This document shows positions 42,495 through 50,856 of a stretch of DNA of 64,000 nt, one piece after another. Below the pieces are notes generated by a model, which was given only the letters and a program-made list of their open reading frames with translations, was not told where the DNA came from and made no database searches. Each line of letters opens with the position of its first letter. Positions within the stretch are counted from its first letter, which is position 1. This DNA comes from Streptomyces brasiliensis (GTDB taxonomy: Bacteria > Actinomycetota > Actinomycetes > Streptomycetales > Streptomycetaceae): NCBI RefSeq assembly GCF_014647875.1, contig NZ_BMQA01000011.1, forward strand, positions 178,207 through 242,206, written 5' to 3'. The position numbers were made by a program, and so were the translations under genes.

Positions 42495-43013
42495 TCAGGC
42501 GGTCACCGGGCGTGCCTCGGCACCCGGTTCGGTGCGTGCCTCGCAGTGCGGGGCCGTGCGCATGGGCATCTCCGTGAGGCCCGGGTAGTAGACGTGCAGA
42601 CTCACCGCGGGCTCCAGCGCGTCGTTGACGACCTCGTGCACGTACCCCGGGGCGAACACCCGCTGCGCGCCCCGGGTCAACACGCGCGTGCCCCGTTCGG
42701 TCCGCTCCGTCAGCGTGCCCTCCAGGACGGTCAGCACCCCGGAGGAACGGCCGTGGTCGTGCGGCCCGCTGCCCTGCCCGGGCACCCAGGACAGCAGCCA
42801 CACCTCGTAACCGGGGCCGGTGCGCAGCCGGTGGTACCAGCGCGTCGTGGCGTCGTACTGGACGAGGTGCTCCCACTGGGAGCGGTCGGCGGCGATGGAG
42901 CGGGCCAGGCCGGCGAACTCGGCGACGGTGGCCGGGTGCTCGCGCGGAGGCTGGAGCAGATGCGGGACTTCGAGGATGTCGCCGGCGATCTGGAGGTCGT
43001 TGTCGCTGTTCAT
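42495..43013 (-). CDS. Cysteine dioxygenase (cupin)
   Basis: A 172-residue type I cysteine dioxygenase, oxidising L-cysteine to cysteine sulfinate with non-haem iron. The metal ligands sit in GPHDHGRSSGVLTVLEG (two His, about residues 87-100) and GYVHEVVN (third His, about 128). The Tyr and Arg residues (YDATTRWYHRLR) match the family's substrate pocket. It is short compared with mammalian enzymes, as bacterial ones usually are. Its promoter lies about 290 bases upstream and the intervening leader encodes a cysteine-rich peptide, so expression is probably tuned by cysteine supply. Confidence 0.88.
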   Translation of the reverse strand: MNSDNDLQIAGDILEVPHLLQPPREHPATVAEFAGLARSIAADRSQWEHLVQYDATTRWYHRLRTGPGYEVWLLSWVPGQGSGPHDHGRSSGVLTVLEGTLTERTERGTRVLTRGAQRVFAPGYVHEVVNDALEPAVSLHVYYPGLTEMPMRTAPHCEARTEPGAEARPVTA

Positions 43014-43133
43014 CGGGGTGTGGTCGGTCCTCGGTGAAAGAGTGGGGGGGCTTGCTGGGTGTCATGCGCCGTCCGCCCGGGTCACGAGCGGGTGAGTGGC
43101 CCTGGATGAGGGGCCGGCAAGGGCAGCAGCACA

Positions 43134-43153
43134 CCGAGTCGGGATGGACTCGG
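43134..43153 (-). promoter_or_regulatory. Hairpin between cysteine leader peptide and cysteine dioxygenase
   Basis: CCGAGTC (43134-43140) pairs with GACTCGG (43147-43153) around six bases. It lies 22 bases past the leader-peptide stop on the transcribed strand. It is too short for a strong terminator, but could be one arm of an attenuation switch whose folding depends on ribosome position. Confidence 0.4.
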
Positions 43154-43175
43154 GGACAGCCGGAGCGCGGTCGGC

Positions 43176-43271
43176 TCAACAGCTGGAACAGCAACAACAG
43201 CTACAGCGAGCGCGGGCAGCACCGAGGGACCCGGCGGAGCGGGTCGAGGTGAGCGCCAAGTTCGCGAGCAT
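43176..43271 (-). CDS. Cysteine-rich leader peptide upstream of cysteine dioxygenase
   Basis: A 31-codon frame starts at ATG 43271 and ends R-C-S-C-C-C-C-S-S-C-stop, with six cysteines in the last nine residues. It is transcribed towards the cysteine dioxygenase gene 163 bases downstream. No Shine-Dalgarno sequence precedes it. Instead TTGACA (43302-43307), a 17-base gap, TGTTCT (43279-43284) and seven bases place the expected transcription start on the A of the ATG, so the transcript is probably leaderless. In mycobacteria, leaderless polycysteine short frames are known to attenuate downstream genes in response to cysteine. The function here is inferred from that precedent and from the neighbour's substrate. 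Confidence 0.75.
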   Translation of the reverse strand: MLANLALTSTRSAGSLGAARARCSCCCCSSC

Positions 43272-43278
43272 GCCCACA

Positions 43279-43307
43279 AGAACATCGGTTCACACCCGCA
43301 CTGTCAA
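43279..43307 (-). promoter_or_regulatory. Promoter for cysteine leader / cysteine dioxygenase
   Basis: A consensus -35 TTGACA (43302-43307) and a -10-like TGTTCT (43279-43284) are 17 bases apart on the minus strand. The predicted start is at 43271, the first base of the leader ATG. The -10 is weak, which would suit regulated expression. Confidence 0.6.
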
Positions 43308-43453
43308 CTCGGGTCCCGGATCGTGGGACATGTTTCACCCCATCCGGTTGACCTTCGAGGCGAAAGGTTTGTGCGTCCACCGCCCCGGACACATGGCGCA
43401 CAACCGGGCGCACGAGCCTCGTTCGGAACGCGATCGAACTCCTGGGCGTCCTT

Positions 43454-43488
43454 CTCCGTACAGGTGTCCGTGAGGGGCCTGTACGGAG
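43454..43488. promoter_or_regulatory. Inverted repeat in the whiB upstream region
   Basis: CTCCGTACAGG (43454-43464) pairs perfectly with CCTGTACGGAG (43478-43488) around 13 bases. It lies 216 bases before the whiB start in the 690-base gap that also holds the cysteine leader. It may be a regulator site for a whiB promoter or a terminator insulating the divergent units. S. coelicolor whiB is known to have a developmentally controlled promoter; its position here was not determined. Confidence 0.45.
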
Positions 43489-43703
43489 TCGGTACCCCTC
43501 GCGGGCCATCTCTGCGTGTCAAGGTTTATGGCGATTTGAACACTTTCCGCTCGGCCTTGGTTCCGGAGGGTGAATAACGGGGCCAATAGCAGATCTCGGC
43601 TTGACTCGCCCGGAGCAGCACACTTGTAATTTCACTCGTGTCGTTCAGCCGGAATCGGTAACGGCTACATCACGGGGACGCGAAAGACAGACGAGGGGCG
43701 CAC

Positions 43704-43967
43704 ATGACCGAGCTGGTGCAGCAACTGCTGGTCGACGACGCGGACGAGGAACTCGGCTGGCAGGAGCGCGCGCTGTGCGCCCAGACCGACCCCGAGTCCT
43801 TCTTCCCCGAGAAGGGCGGCTCGACCAGAGAGGCCAAGAAGGTCTGCCTCGCCTGCGAGGTTCGCTCCGAGTGCCTCGAGTACGCCCTCGCCAACGACGA
43901 ACGCTTCGGCATCTGGGGCGGTCTGTCCGAGCGGGAGCGTCGCCGGCTGAAGAAGGCGGCCGTCTGA
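43704..43967 (+). CDS. whiB: Sporulation transcription factor WhiB
   Basis: An 87-residue iron-sulfur protein needed for septation of aerial hyphae. The four cluster cysteines are in ERALCAQTDPE (first, residue 24) and VCLACEVRSECLEYA (C-x2-C-x5-C). The turn GIWGGLSERERRRLKK is the sigma-A-contacting and DNA-binding tail. The length and sequence are those of WhiB itself rather than Wbl paralogues, and the fbiA-fbiB / whiB / glycosyltransferase order is the conserved actinobacterial one (whiB2 in mycobacteria). GAGGGG precedes the ATG by five bases. Confidence 0.97.
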   Translation: MTELVQQLLVDDADEELGWQERALCAQTDPESFFPEKGGSTREAKKVCLACEVRSECLEYALANDERFGIWGGLSERERRRLKKAAV

Positions 43968-43988
43968 GCCGTCCGGCCCGGCACTCCT

Positions 43989-44002
43989 GATCCGAACGGA
44001 TC
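43989..44002. repeat. 14-base palindrome after whiB
   Basis: GATCCG-AA-CGGATC lies 22 bases past the whiB stop. The surrounding 268-base gap repeats short CCGAACGG and CGTTCGAA motifs. It is too short for a strong terminator and may be a binding site for the downstream glycosyltransferase promoter. Confidence 0.35.
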
Positions 44003-44235
44003 CGACTCGTTCGAACCGACGTATCCGATCTGGCTCGTTCCATCCCATTCGCGTCCGAACGGCACGGAACCTTCACGTACACACGGTACGAACGGCCCGT
44101 TGCAGGTGGGTTGTCCACAGGCGGCGGGCCGTGGTCATGCCCAGCCGATAGTGTGGTCGCTCGTCCGAGACGCCACGCGGCCCCCAGTGGGCGCAAGCGT
44201 CCACCGCAGTCCATCGAACCGGGGTCCGCACCTCG

Positions 44236-47200
44236 ATGTCCGTGCACAGCCATACGGCAGCCCATCACGACACCGCTGCCACACCTGAGTTCCCGCGTCA
44301 TGTGGTGACCGCGGTCCTCGTCGCGCACGACGGCGCCCGCTGGCTGCCCGATGCGCTCGCCGGGCTGCTCGGCCAGGAGCGCCCCGTCCAGTACGCCGTG
44401 GCCGCCGACACCGGCAGCGCGGACGACTCCGCCCGGCTGGTCACCGAGGTGCTCGGTCCCGACCGCGTGCTGCACCTGGCCAGGCGCACAGGCTTCGGCC
44501 AGGCCGTCGAGGAGGCCAACCGCACGGCGCCGCTCCTCACCCCGGACGAGCTGCCGTATCTGAAGCGGCCCAGCGGCTGGGACCCCGTCACGCGCACGTG
44601 GCGCGACGACGCGTACGACATGCCGGAGCTCCCGCACGGCGAGCCGGTCCAGTGGCTGTGGCTGCTGCACGACGACTGCGCCCCCGAACCCGACGCCCTG
44701 GCCGAACTGCTGCGCGTCGTAGAGAACGAACACGAACTCGGCCGTGACGACGTCGCGGTCGTCGGCCCCAAGCTCCGCGGCTGGTACGACCGGCGCCAGC
44801 TCCTGGAGGTCGGCGTCACCATCGCCAACTCCGGCCGCCGCTGGACCGGTCTGGACCGCCGCGAGCAGGACCAGGGACAGCACGACCACGTGGGACCTGT
44901 GCTGTCGGTGTCCACCGCCGGCATGCTGATCCGGCGCGACGTCTTCGAGGAACTCGGCGGCTTCGACCGCCGGCTGCCGCTGATGCGCGACGACGTCGAC
45001 CTGTGCTGGCGCGCCCACGCCGCCGGGCACCGCGTCCTCATCGCCCCCGATGCCGTCGTACGGCACGCCGAGGCGGCCTCCCGCGAGCGCCGCACCGTCG
45101 ACTGCATGGGCCGCACCGCCGCCTCCCCGCACAAGGTCGACAAGGCGGGCGCCGTCTACACCCTCCTCGTCAACACCCGTACGGCGACGCTGCCCTGGGT
45201 CCTGCTGCGCCTCGTGCTCGGCACGCTCCTGCGGACCTTCGCCTACCTCGTCGGCAAGGTCCCCGGCCAGGCCCTCGACGAGATCCGCGGCCTCCTGGGC
45301 GTCCTGCTGCGGCCCGAGCGGATCATCGCCGGGCGGCGCAGGCGCGGCCGTCCGGTCGTCGACAAGGGCGAGCTGCGGCCGCTGTTCCCGCCGCCCGGCG
45401 CGACCGTGCGGGCCACCGTGGAACAGGTCGCGGGCAACTTCTTCGGCGGCACCGACCCCGAGGTCTCCTCGGCCGGACGGCACGGCGGAGCGGTCGAGTC
45501 GGGGCCCGGCGGCGACGACGCCGAGTTCCTGGAGATCGAGCAGTTCGCCCGCCTCAAGCGCATCGCCCGCAAGCCCGGCCCGGTCCTCTTCCTGGTCCTG
45601 CTGCTCGTCTCGCTCGCCGCCTGCCGCAACCTCCTGGGCGGCGGCGCGCTCTCGGGCGGTGCCCTGCTGCCCGCACCCGCCGACTCCGGCGAGCTGTGGT
45701 CGCGCTATCTGGACGCTTGGCACCCGGTGGGCGCCGGCGGCACCCCGTCCGCGCCGCCCTACCTCGCGCTCGTGGCGATGCTCGCCTCGACGCTGTTCGG
45801 CTCGACCGGTCTCGCGGTAACCGTCCTGCTGGTCGGCTCGGTGCCACTGGCCGGATTCACCGCGTACTTCGCCTCCCGGCCGCTCGTCACCTCGCGGCTC
45901 CTGCGCGCGTGGGCGGCCGTCGCCTACGCCTTCCTTCCCGCTGCCACCGGCGCCCTCGCCGGCGGCCGCATCGGCACCGCCGTCCTCGCCGTGTTCCTGC
46001 CGCTCATCGCGCGCGCGGGCATCGCAGCGAGCGGCCTCGCGAACTCGTCGGGCGCGCGCGGCAGCTGGCGCGCCACCTGGGCGTACGCGCTGCTGCTGAC
46101 CATCACGACCGCGTTCACACCGATCGTGTGGCCGATCGCGCTGGTCCTCGGCATCGGCGTGCTGGCCGTGCGCCGCGCCGAGATCGTCGCCTACGCCTCG
46201 CGGTTCCTGGCCCAGTTGGGCACCCCGCTGCTGATCCTGGCGCCCTGGTCGCTGTCGCTGCTCCCGTTCGGCTTCTTCAAGGAGGCGGGACTGGAGTACG
46301 GCTCCTCTGCCGCCTCCGCCCTCGACCTGCTCGGCGCCAGCCCAGGCGGACCCGGCACGGTGCAGGGGCTGATGCTCATCGGCATCGTCCTGGCCGCGCT
46401 GGCCGCACTGCTGCGCGGCGAGCGTCAGCCGGGAATCCGGATCGCCTGGGCCGCCGCCCTGGTGGGCCTCGTCTTCGCGGTCCTGGCCAACAGCTCCACG
46501 TGGGCCGGGCCCGCCACCCTCGTCTACGGCATCGCGCTGCTGGCCGCAGCCGCGCTCGGCGCCGACGGGGCACGCGCACGTGTGGCCGAGCAGAGCTTCG
46601 GCTGGCGCCAGCCGGTGGCCGCGCTGATCGCCTTCGCCTCGGCCGCGGGCCCGCTGCTCGTCGCCGTCGGCTGGATCATCGGCGGCGCCGACGGGCCGGT
46701 GGAGCGGCGCGACCCCGTGCAGGTGCCCGCGTTCGTCGCCGAGGAGAGCAGCACCCGCGACCAAGCCCGCACCCTGATCCTCGACAGCGACTCCGAGGCC
46801 CACGTGCGCTACACGCTGGTGCGCGGCTCCGGCGCCCGCATGGGTGACGCCGAACTCGCCGCGTCCGACGAGGAGAACGGCACACTCGACAAGGTCGTCG
46901 CCAACCTTGTCGCCGGCTCCGGCGCCGACCAGGCGAACCAGCTCGGCGGTTTCGCCGTGCGTTACGTCCTGGTCCACAAGGGCGCGCCGCGCGAGGTCAG
47001 CCGCGTCCTGGACGCCACGCCCGGCCTGTCCCGGCTCAGCCAGCAGCACGGAAGCGCTCTGTGGCGCGTCGACCAGCAGGTCTCGCGCGCCGCCATCGTC
47101 CCGGCCGGAGGCTCGGGCAGCGCGCAGTCCGTCGCCGCGGGTCCCGTCGAGATCCACACCACGATCCCGTCCGGCGCCGACGGCCGCGTCCTGCGCCTTG

Positions 47201-47931
47201 CCGACACCGCCGCCGCGGGCTGGACCGCCACCCTGGACGGCACGCCACTCACCCGCACCACGGTCGACGGCTGGGCCCAGGGCTTCGAACTGCCTGCGAA
47301 CGGCGGCACGTTGGACGTCGCTTACGAAGACCCGATCGGGCACACAGGCTGGCTGTTCGCCCAGGGCCTGCTCGCCGTCGTCCTGGTCGTGCTCGCCCTG
47401 CCGGGCCGCCGCCGCGACATCGACGACGACCTGCCCGAGGAGGAGGCCGTCCTCGCCGAGGCCGCCCCAGGGGAGGGCCGCCGTGCCCGCCGCCTGCGCG
47501 CCCAGGCGGAGGCCGAGGCCGAGGAGTCCTCCGAACCGGACGCATACGACCCCGGCACGCCTCCTCCCGCGGAGGAGACTCCGGTCGCCGTGCCCCACCA
47601 GCAGTCGTACGACACGGGGGTCCCACCGGGCGAGGACGTCGGAGTCCGGGAGACGGACGCCGCGACCTACGCGGGCGCCGAGTACGGCACCTACGGCGGC
47701 GAGCAGTACGAAGGCGCCGGCCGGTACGAGAACGCGGGCCAGTACCAGGGCGGTTACGACCAGCAGGCGTATCAGGCCGACCCGTACCAGAACGGCCAGT
47801 ACGACCCGTACGGGTACGGCGACCAGAGCCGGCAGGGTGTGTACGACCCGACGTACCAGCAGGACTACGACCCGGGACAGCCCCACTCCCACGGCACCGG
47901 CAGTGAGCGCCCCGACGGGAGCCAGCAGTGA
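44236..47931 (+). CDS. Large membrane-embedded glycosyltransferase family 2 protein
   Basis: A 1231-residue protein. Residues about 20-290 are a GT2 domain with HVVTAVLVAHDGARWLPDAL, WLLHDDCAPEPDAL (metal-binding acidic motif) and AGMLIRRDVFEELGGFD leading to LMRDDVDLCWRAHAAG (catalytic ED-like). About 12 membrane helices follow (about 320-340 and 450-800), then an extracytoplasmic beta-rich region and a last helix near 1040. The C-terminal 130 residues are cytoplasmic, acidic, then extremely Tyr/Gln/Gly-rich (YGTYGGEQYEGAGRYENAG and similar). The orthologue is a fixed partner of whiB in actinobacteria and probably makes a cell-wall glycan. The start ATG has no clear ribosome site. Confidence 0.88.
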   Translation: MSVHSHTAAHHDTAATPEFPRHVVTAVLVAHDGARWLPDALAGLLGQERPVQYAVAADTGSADDSARLVTEVLGPDRVLHLARRTGFGQAVEEANRTAPLLTPDELPYLKRPSGWDPVTRTWRDDAYDMPELPHGEPVQWLWLLHDDCAPEPDALAELLRVVENEHELGRDDVAVVGPKLRGWYDRRQLLEVGVTIANSGRRWTGLDRREQDQGQHDHVGPVLSVSTAGMLIRRDVFEELGGFDRRLPLMRDDVDLCWRAHAAGHRVLIAPDAVVRHAEAASRERRTVDCMGRTAASPHKVDKAGAVYTLLVNTRTATLPWVLLRLVLGTLLRTFAYLVGKVPGQALDEIRGLLGVLLRPERIIAGRRRRGRPVVDKGELRPLFPPPGATVRATVEQVAGNFFGGTDPEVSSAGRHGGAVESGPGGDDAEFLEIEQFARLKRIARKPGPVLFLVLLLVSLAACRNLLGGGALSGGALLPAPADSGELWSRYLDAWHPVGAGGTPSAPPYLALVAMLASTLFGSTGLAVTVLLVGSVPLAGFTAYFASRPLVTSRLLRAWAAVAYAFLPAATGALAGGRIGTAVLAVFLPLIARAGIAASGLANSSGARGSWRATWAYALLLTITTAFTPIVWPIALVLGIGVLAVRRAEIVAYASRFLAQLGTPLLILAPWSLSLLPFGFFKEAGLEYGSSAASALDLLGASPGGPGTVQGLMLIGIVLAALAALLRGERQPGIRIAWAAALVGLVFAVLANSSTWAGPATLVYGIALLAAAALGADGARARVAEQSFGWRQPVAALIAFASAAGPLLVAVGWIIGGADGPVERRDPVQVPAFVAEESSTRDQARTLILDSDSEAHVRYTLVRGSGARMGDAELAASDEENGTLDKVVANLVAGSGADQANQLGGFAVRYVLVHKGAPREVSRVLDATPGLSRLSQQHGSALWRVDQQVSRAAIVPAGGSGSAQSVAAGPVEIHTTIPSGADGRVLRLADTAAAGWTATLDGTPLTRTTVDGWAQGFELPANGGTLDVAYEDPIGHTGWLFAQGLLAVVLVVLALPGRRRDIDDDLPEEEAVLAEAAPGEGRRARRLRAQAEAEAEESSEPDAYDPGTPPPAEETPVAVPHQQSYDTGVPPGEDVGVRETDAATYAGAEYGTYGGEQYEGAGRYENAGQYQGGYDQQAYQADPYQNGQYDPYGYGDQSRQGVYDPTYQQDYDPGQPHSHGTGSERPDGSQQ

Positions 47932-49454
47932 ACCGCACGACCCTGTCCCTGATCGCCAGCACGGTCGCCCTCGCGGCCGTGACCGGGTTCGCCGCGCTCA
48001 CCACGCCGGACGCGTCCGGCGCCGGCACGGCGAAGGCGGCCGCCCGGCTTCCCGTGGAGCGCACGAGCCTGCTCTGCCCGGCGCCCAGCCTTTCCGACAT
48101 CGCCGAGATGTCGTACACGTCCTTCACCCCGGTCACGAAGGGCACGGCGGGCAGCGGCAAGGCCGAACTCCAGTCCGCCACGGAGCAGTCGGCGGACGGG
48201 ACGAGCAGCCCCTCCCCGAGCGCGGGCGCCAAGGACAGCAAGGGCGGCAAGAAGAAGGCCGCCAAGCCCGTCCTCACGCCCAAGGAGCCCGGCACCCCCG
48301 CCACCGGCGACTACTCCGGAGGCGACGCACCCGCCCTCGTCGGCATCGCCGACGGGAAGTTCGCGCCCGGCTGGACCGTCCAGGAGACCACCGAGGTCGC
48401 CGCGGGCACCGGCCGCGGCCTGCAGGGCGTCAACTGCACAGCTCCAGACACGGAGTTCTGGTTCCCGGGTGCCAGCACGTCCGCCGACCGCAGCGACTAC
48501 GTGCACCTCACCAACCCGGACGACAGCGCCGCGGTCGTCGACGTCGAGCTGCACGGCAAGGACGGCGCGATCAAGTCCACGGTGGGGGAGGGCATCACGG
48601 TGCCGCCCCACGTCAGTGAGCCGGTCCTGCTGTCCACGCTCACCGACGAGCGCCAGACCGACCTCACGGTCCACGTCAGCGTCCGCAGCGGACGGGTCGG
48701 CGCGGCCGTGCAGGCCCTCGACGACAAGCTGGGCGGCGACTGGCTGGCCGCGTCCACCGACCCGGCGGGCTCGCTGATCCTGCCCGGCATCCCGAAGGAC
48801 GCCACGGACGTCCGGCTGGTCGCCTTCACCCCGGGCGACGCCGACGCCGATCTGAAGGTGCGCCTGGCCTTGCCGGGCGGCCGGATCACCCCCGCCGGGA
48901 ACGAGACGCTGCATGTGAAGGGCGGCATGACGACGGCGGTCGACCTGCACGACGTGACCCGGGGTGAGCCGGGGTCGCTGGTGCTGACACCCGCTGACCG
49001 GTCCGTCCCGGTGGTGGCGGCCGTCCGTGTGATCCGCGGCAAGGACGGCAACCAGGAGACGGCGTTCATCCCCGCCGCCGCCCCGGTCGGCACGCGCGCG
49101 ACGTCGGCCGACAACAGCGGCAAAAACACGACTCTGTCCCTCGTCGCTCCCGCCGAGGCCGCAAAGGTCGAGGTCACGGCGTCGGCGGGCAGTGAGGGGG
49201 GCACGGCGGAGACGAAGACGTACACGATCAAGGCGGGCACGACCCAGGACATCGACGCCCCAGTCCCCAGCGGTCTGAAGGGCACGTACGCGCTGACGGT
49301 GAGACCCCTCTCCGGCGGCCCGGTCTACGCGGCCCGCACCCTGTTCGCGACCGAGTCCGGCGTCCCCGGCTTCACGATCCAGACGCTCCCGGACGACCGG
49401 GGGACGGTGTCGGTGCCGCAGGCGGACCAGGACCTGTCGGTGCTGCAGAACTAG
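47928..49454 (+). CDS. Secreted DUF5719-like protein
   Basis: A 508-residue exported protein. A signal or anchor helix (LSLIASTVALAAVTGFAAL) opens it, followed by a Lys/Ser-rich spacer (GAKDSKGGKKKAAKPVL) and a repetitive beta domain that includes TEFWFPGASTSADRSDYVHL and LHGKDGAIKSTVGEGITVPP. Its GTG overlaps the stop of the large glycosyltransferase, so the pair is coupled. This pairing is conserved in actinobacteria, which suggests a shared role in the envelope. The biochemical function is unknown. Confidence 0.82.
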   Translation: MNRTTLSLIASTVALAAVTGFAALTTPDASGAGTAKAAARLPVERTSLLCPAPSLSDIAEMSYTSFTPVTKGTAGSGKAELQSATEQSADGTSSPSPSAGAKDSKGGKKKAAKPVLTPKEPGTPATGDYSGGDAPALVGIADGKFAPGWTVQETTEVAAGTGRGLQGVNCTAPDTEFWFPGASTSADRSDYVHLTNPDDSAAVVDVELHGKDGAIKSTVGEGITVPPHVSEPVLLSTLTDERQTDLTVHVSVRSGRVGAAVQALDDKLGGDWLAASTDPAGSLILPGIPKDATDVRLVAFTPGDADADLKVRLALPGGRITPAGNETLHVKGGMTTAVDLHDVTRGEPGSLVLTPADRSVPVVAAVRVIRGKDGNQETAFIPAAAPVGTRATSADNSGKNTTLSLVAPAEAAKVEVTASAGSEGGTAETKTYTIKAGTTQDIDAPVPSGLKGTYALTVRPLSGGPVYAARTLFATESGVPGFTIQTLPDDRGTVSVPQADQDLSVLQN

Positions 49455-49511
49455 TGGTCCGGCCGGGGCGCGGGCGCGCCCCGGCCGAGCGCGTCGGTCC
49501 CCCGTACCGCG

Positions 49512-49964
49512 TCAGTCCTCCCCGTACCGGGGATCCACGGTCTCCGGAGTCAGCCCCAGCAACTCCGCGACCTGCTCGACGACGACCTCGTGCACCAGCG
49601 CGGCCCGCTCGTCGCGTCCCTTCGTGCGGATCTCCACGGGCCGGCGGTAGACGACCACCCGGGCCCGGTGCCCGTCGCGCGCGGCGACGATCCCGCCGAG
49701 CGGCACAGCCTCGTCGTTCCAGACGTCCCCCTGGCGCGCGTCCAGGCGGGGCACCTCGAGCACCAGGAAATCGATGTCCGCGAGCTGCGGCCAGCGCCGC
49801 TCGAGACGCTCCACGGAGTCCTGTACGAGGTCCGCGAACGCCTCGGCGCGAGACGCCGCGAGCGGAACCTGCGGCGGCGCGATCGGCCCGCGCATGCCCC
49901 GTCCGTGGCGGTCACGACGGCGGGGCCCGGGGCCTGCGGCACGGGGCGGTACACGGTTGTCCAT
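49512..49964 (-). CDS. Metallopeptidase-family (zincin-like) protein with degenerate motif
   Basis: A 150-residue protein of the short actinobacterial zincin-like family. The core reads LVQDSVERLERRWPQLADIDFLVLEVP, then RVVVYRRPVEIRTKGRDE and LVHEVVVEQVAELLGLTPE. The family's HExxH becomes HEVVVEQ, so the second zinc His is missing and proteolysis is doubtful. The first 30 residues are Arg/Gly/Pro-rich. ATG 49964 is preceded by GTG 49967, which is also possible. It is convergent with the DUF5719 gene. Confidence 0.8.
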   Translation of the reverse strand: MDNRVPPRAAGPGPRRRDRHGRGMRGPIAPPQVPLAASRAEAFADLVQDSVERLERRWPQLADIDFLVLEVPRLDARQGDVWNDEAVPLGGIVAARDGHRARVVVYRRPVEIRTKGRDERAALVHEVVVEQVAELLGLTPETVDPRYGED

Positions 49965-50326
49965 CACTGGTGAAGCGTAGTCCCCGCGTGGTCCGCACGC
50001 CCCGCCCCCACACGGCGCCCGGCACGCCTGCCATCGCCCGGACGGCATGGGTGCGCTCCGTGCGGCATGTCGCAGGATGACCATTCCAGCCAAGGTTGGG
50101 CTCGATTCCGTATCTCTCCGAGACCGCCGAGCTCGAGAAAATTGACGGTGTTTGTGTCGACTCATGACCGGATGCGAACCTGCCCGTGATCCGGGACCCG
50201 CCCGTCCACGCAGGTCAGAAGGTCGTGTTCGGGCGGGTATGCGAAGCAGGGTGCCGGACGACACGGTGGAGTGACCTGGTGGAGAGTCGTCGCGGCCCGC
50301 TCAAGAGTGCGGTACCGTCCAACATC
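49965..50326. promoter_or_regulatory. 362-base divergent intergenic region
   Basis: No gene is supported between the metallopeptidase-like gene and the DUF3499-like gene. An AT-richer core around 50135-50165 (GAAAATTGACGGTGTTTGTG) has a TTGACG that could be a -35 for the plus-strand gene. The rest is GC-rich without clear repeats. Confidence 0.4.
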
Positions 50327-50704
50327 GTGAGCCCTGTACGTCGTTGTTCGCGAACCGCTTGCGGCCGACCCGCCGTCGCGACGCTGACGTACGTCTACGC
50401 CGACTCGACCGCGGTCCTCGGCCCGCTCGCCACCTATGCCGAACCCCACTGCTACGACCTGTGCGCCGAGCACTCCGAGCGCCTGACCGCCCCGCGCGGC
50501 TGGGAGGTCGTACGGCTCATCGACGGCTCGGCCCCCGCCCGCCCGAGCGGCGACGACCTGGAAGCGCTTGCCAACGCCGTGCGCGAGGCAGCCAGGCCGC
50601 AGGAGCGGGCGGCCGGGGCGGGCGGCGGTGGGGGACGCACGGCGGACCCCATGGAGGTCGCCCGCCGGGGTCATCTCCGGGTGCTGCGCTCACCGGACAA
50701 CTGA
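50327..50704 (+). CDS. DUF3499-like protein
   Basis: A 125-residue protein with paired metal-binding motifs: RRCSRTACGRPAVATLTYVY at residues 5-24 and HCYDLCAEHSERLTAPRGWE at about 42-61. The Cys-x4-Cys and His-Cys-x3-Cys-x2-His arrangement looks like a small zinc ribbon. This family lies next to manB in most actinobacteria and has no known role. GTG 50327 gives the conserved MSPVRRCSR opening. Confidence 0.85.
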   Translation: MSPVRRCSRTACGRPAVATLTYVYADSTAVLGPLATYAEPHCYDLCAEHSERLTAPRGWEVVRLIDGSAPARPSGDDLEALANAVREAARPQERAAGAGGGGGRTADPMEVARRGHLRVLRSPDN

Positions 50705-50718
50705 GCCGCGCTGCGGGT

Positions 50719-50793
50719 CCTTCCCGCTGCGCTGTTCCGTTCAGCCCTTCCCGCTCCAGTGTTCCGTTCAGCCCTTCCTGTTGTCATGTTCAG
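50719..50793. repeat. Three tandem ~27-bp repeats upstream of lactate permease
   Basis: CCTTCCCGCTGCGCTGTTCC and CCTTCCCGCTCCAGTGTTCC, each ending GTTCAG, are followed by a shorter third copy (CCTTCCTGTTGTCATGTTCAG). The repeats end about 105 bases before the permease start and may contain regulator sites. Confidence 0.6.
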
Positions 50794-50856
50794 TTGAATG
50801 ACGCACGACCATTGACGTGTCGTTGTCGCGGACACGACCATTCCGTGAGCCGAAAC

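Noticed and set aside
43082..43285. A 67-codon minus-strand frame starting MFLWACSRTW
   Set aside because: It has no ribosome site, would start before the predicted transcript and shows no conserved features. The overlapping polycysteine frame explains the region better.
43201..43293. Alternative 30-codon leader starting at GTG 43293 and ending R-C-C-P-R-S-L
   Set aside because: It overlaps the polycysteine frame, has only two adjacent Cys codons near its end and its GTG would lie upstream of the expected transcription start. It remains a weaker candidate.
43645..47892. A 1415-codon open frame on the minus strand opposite the large glycosyltransferase gene
   Set aside because: It mirrors the third-position GC bias of the plus-strand gene, has Arg/Gly/Val-biased low-complexity composition and no family resemblance. 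The plus-strand protein has clear GT2 motifs.
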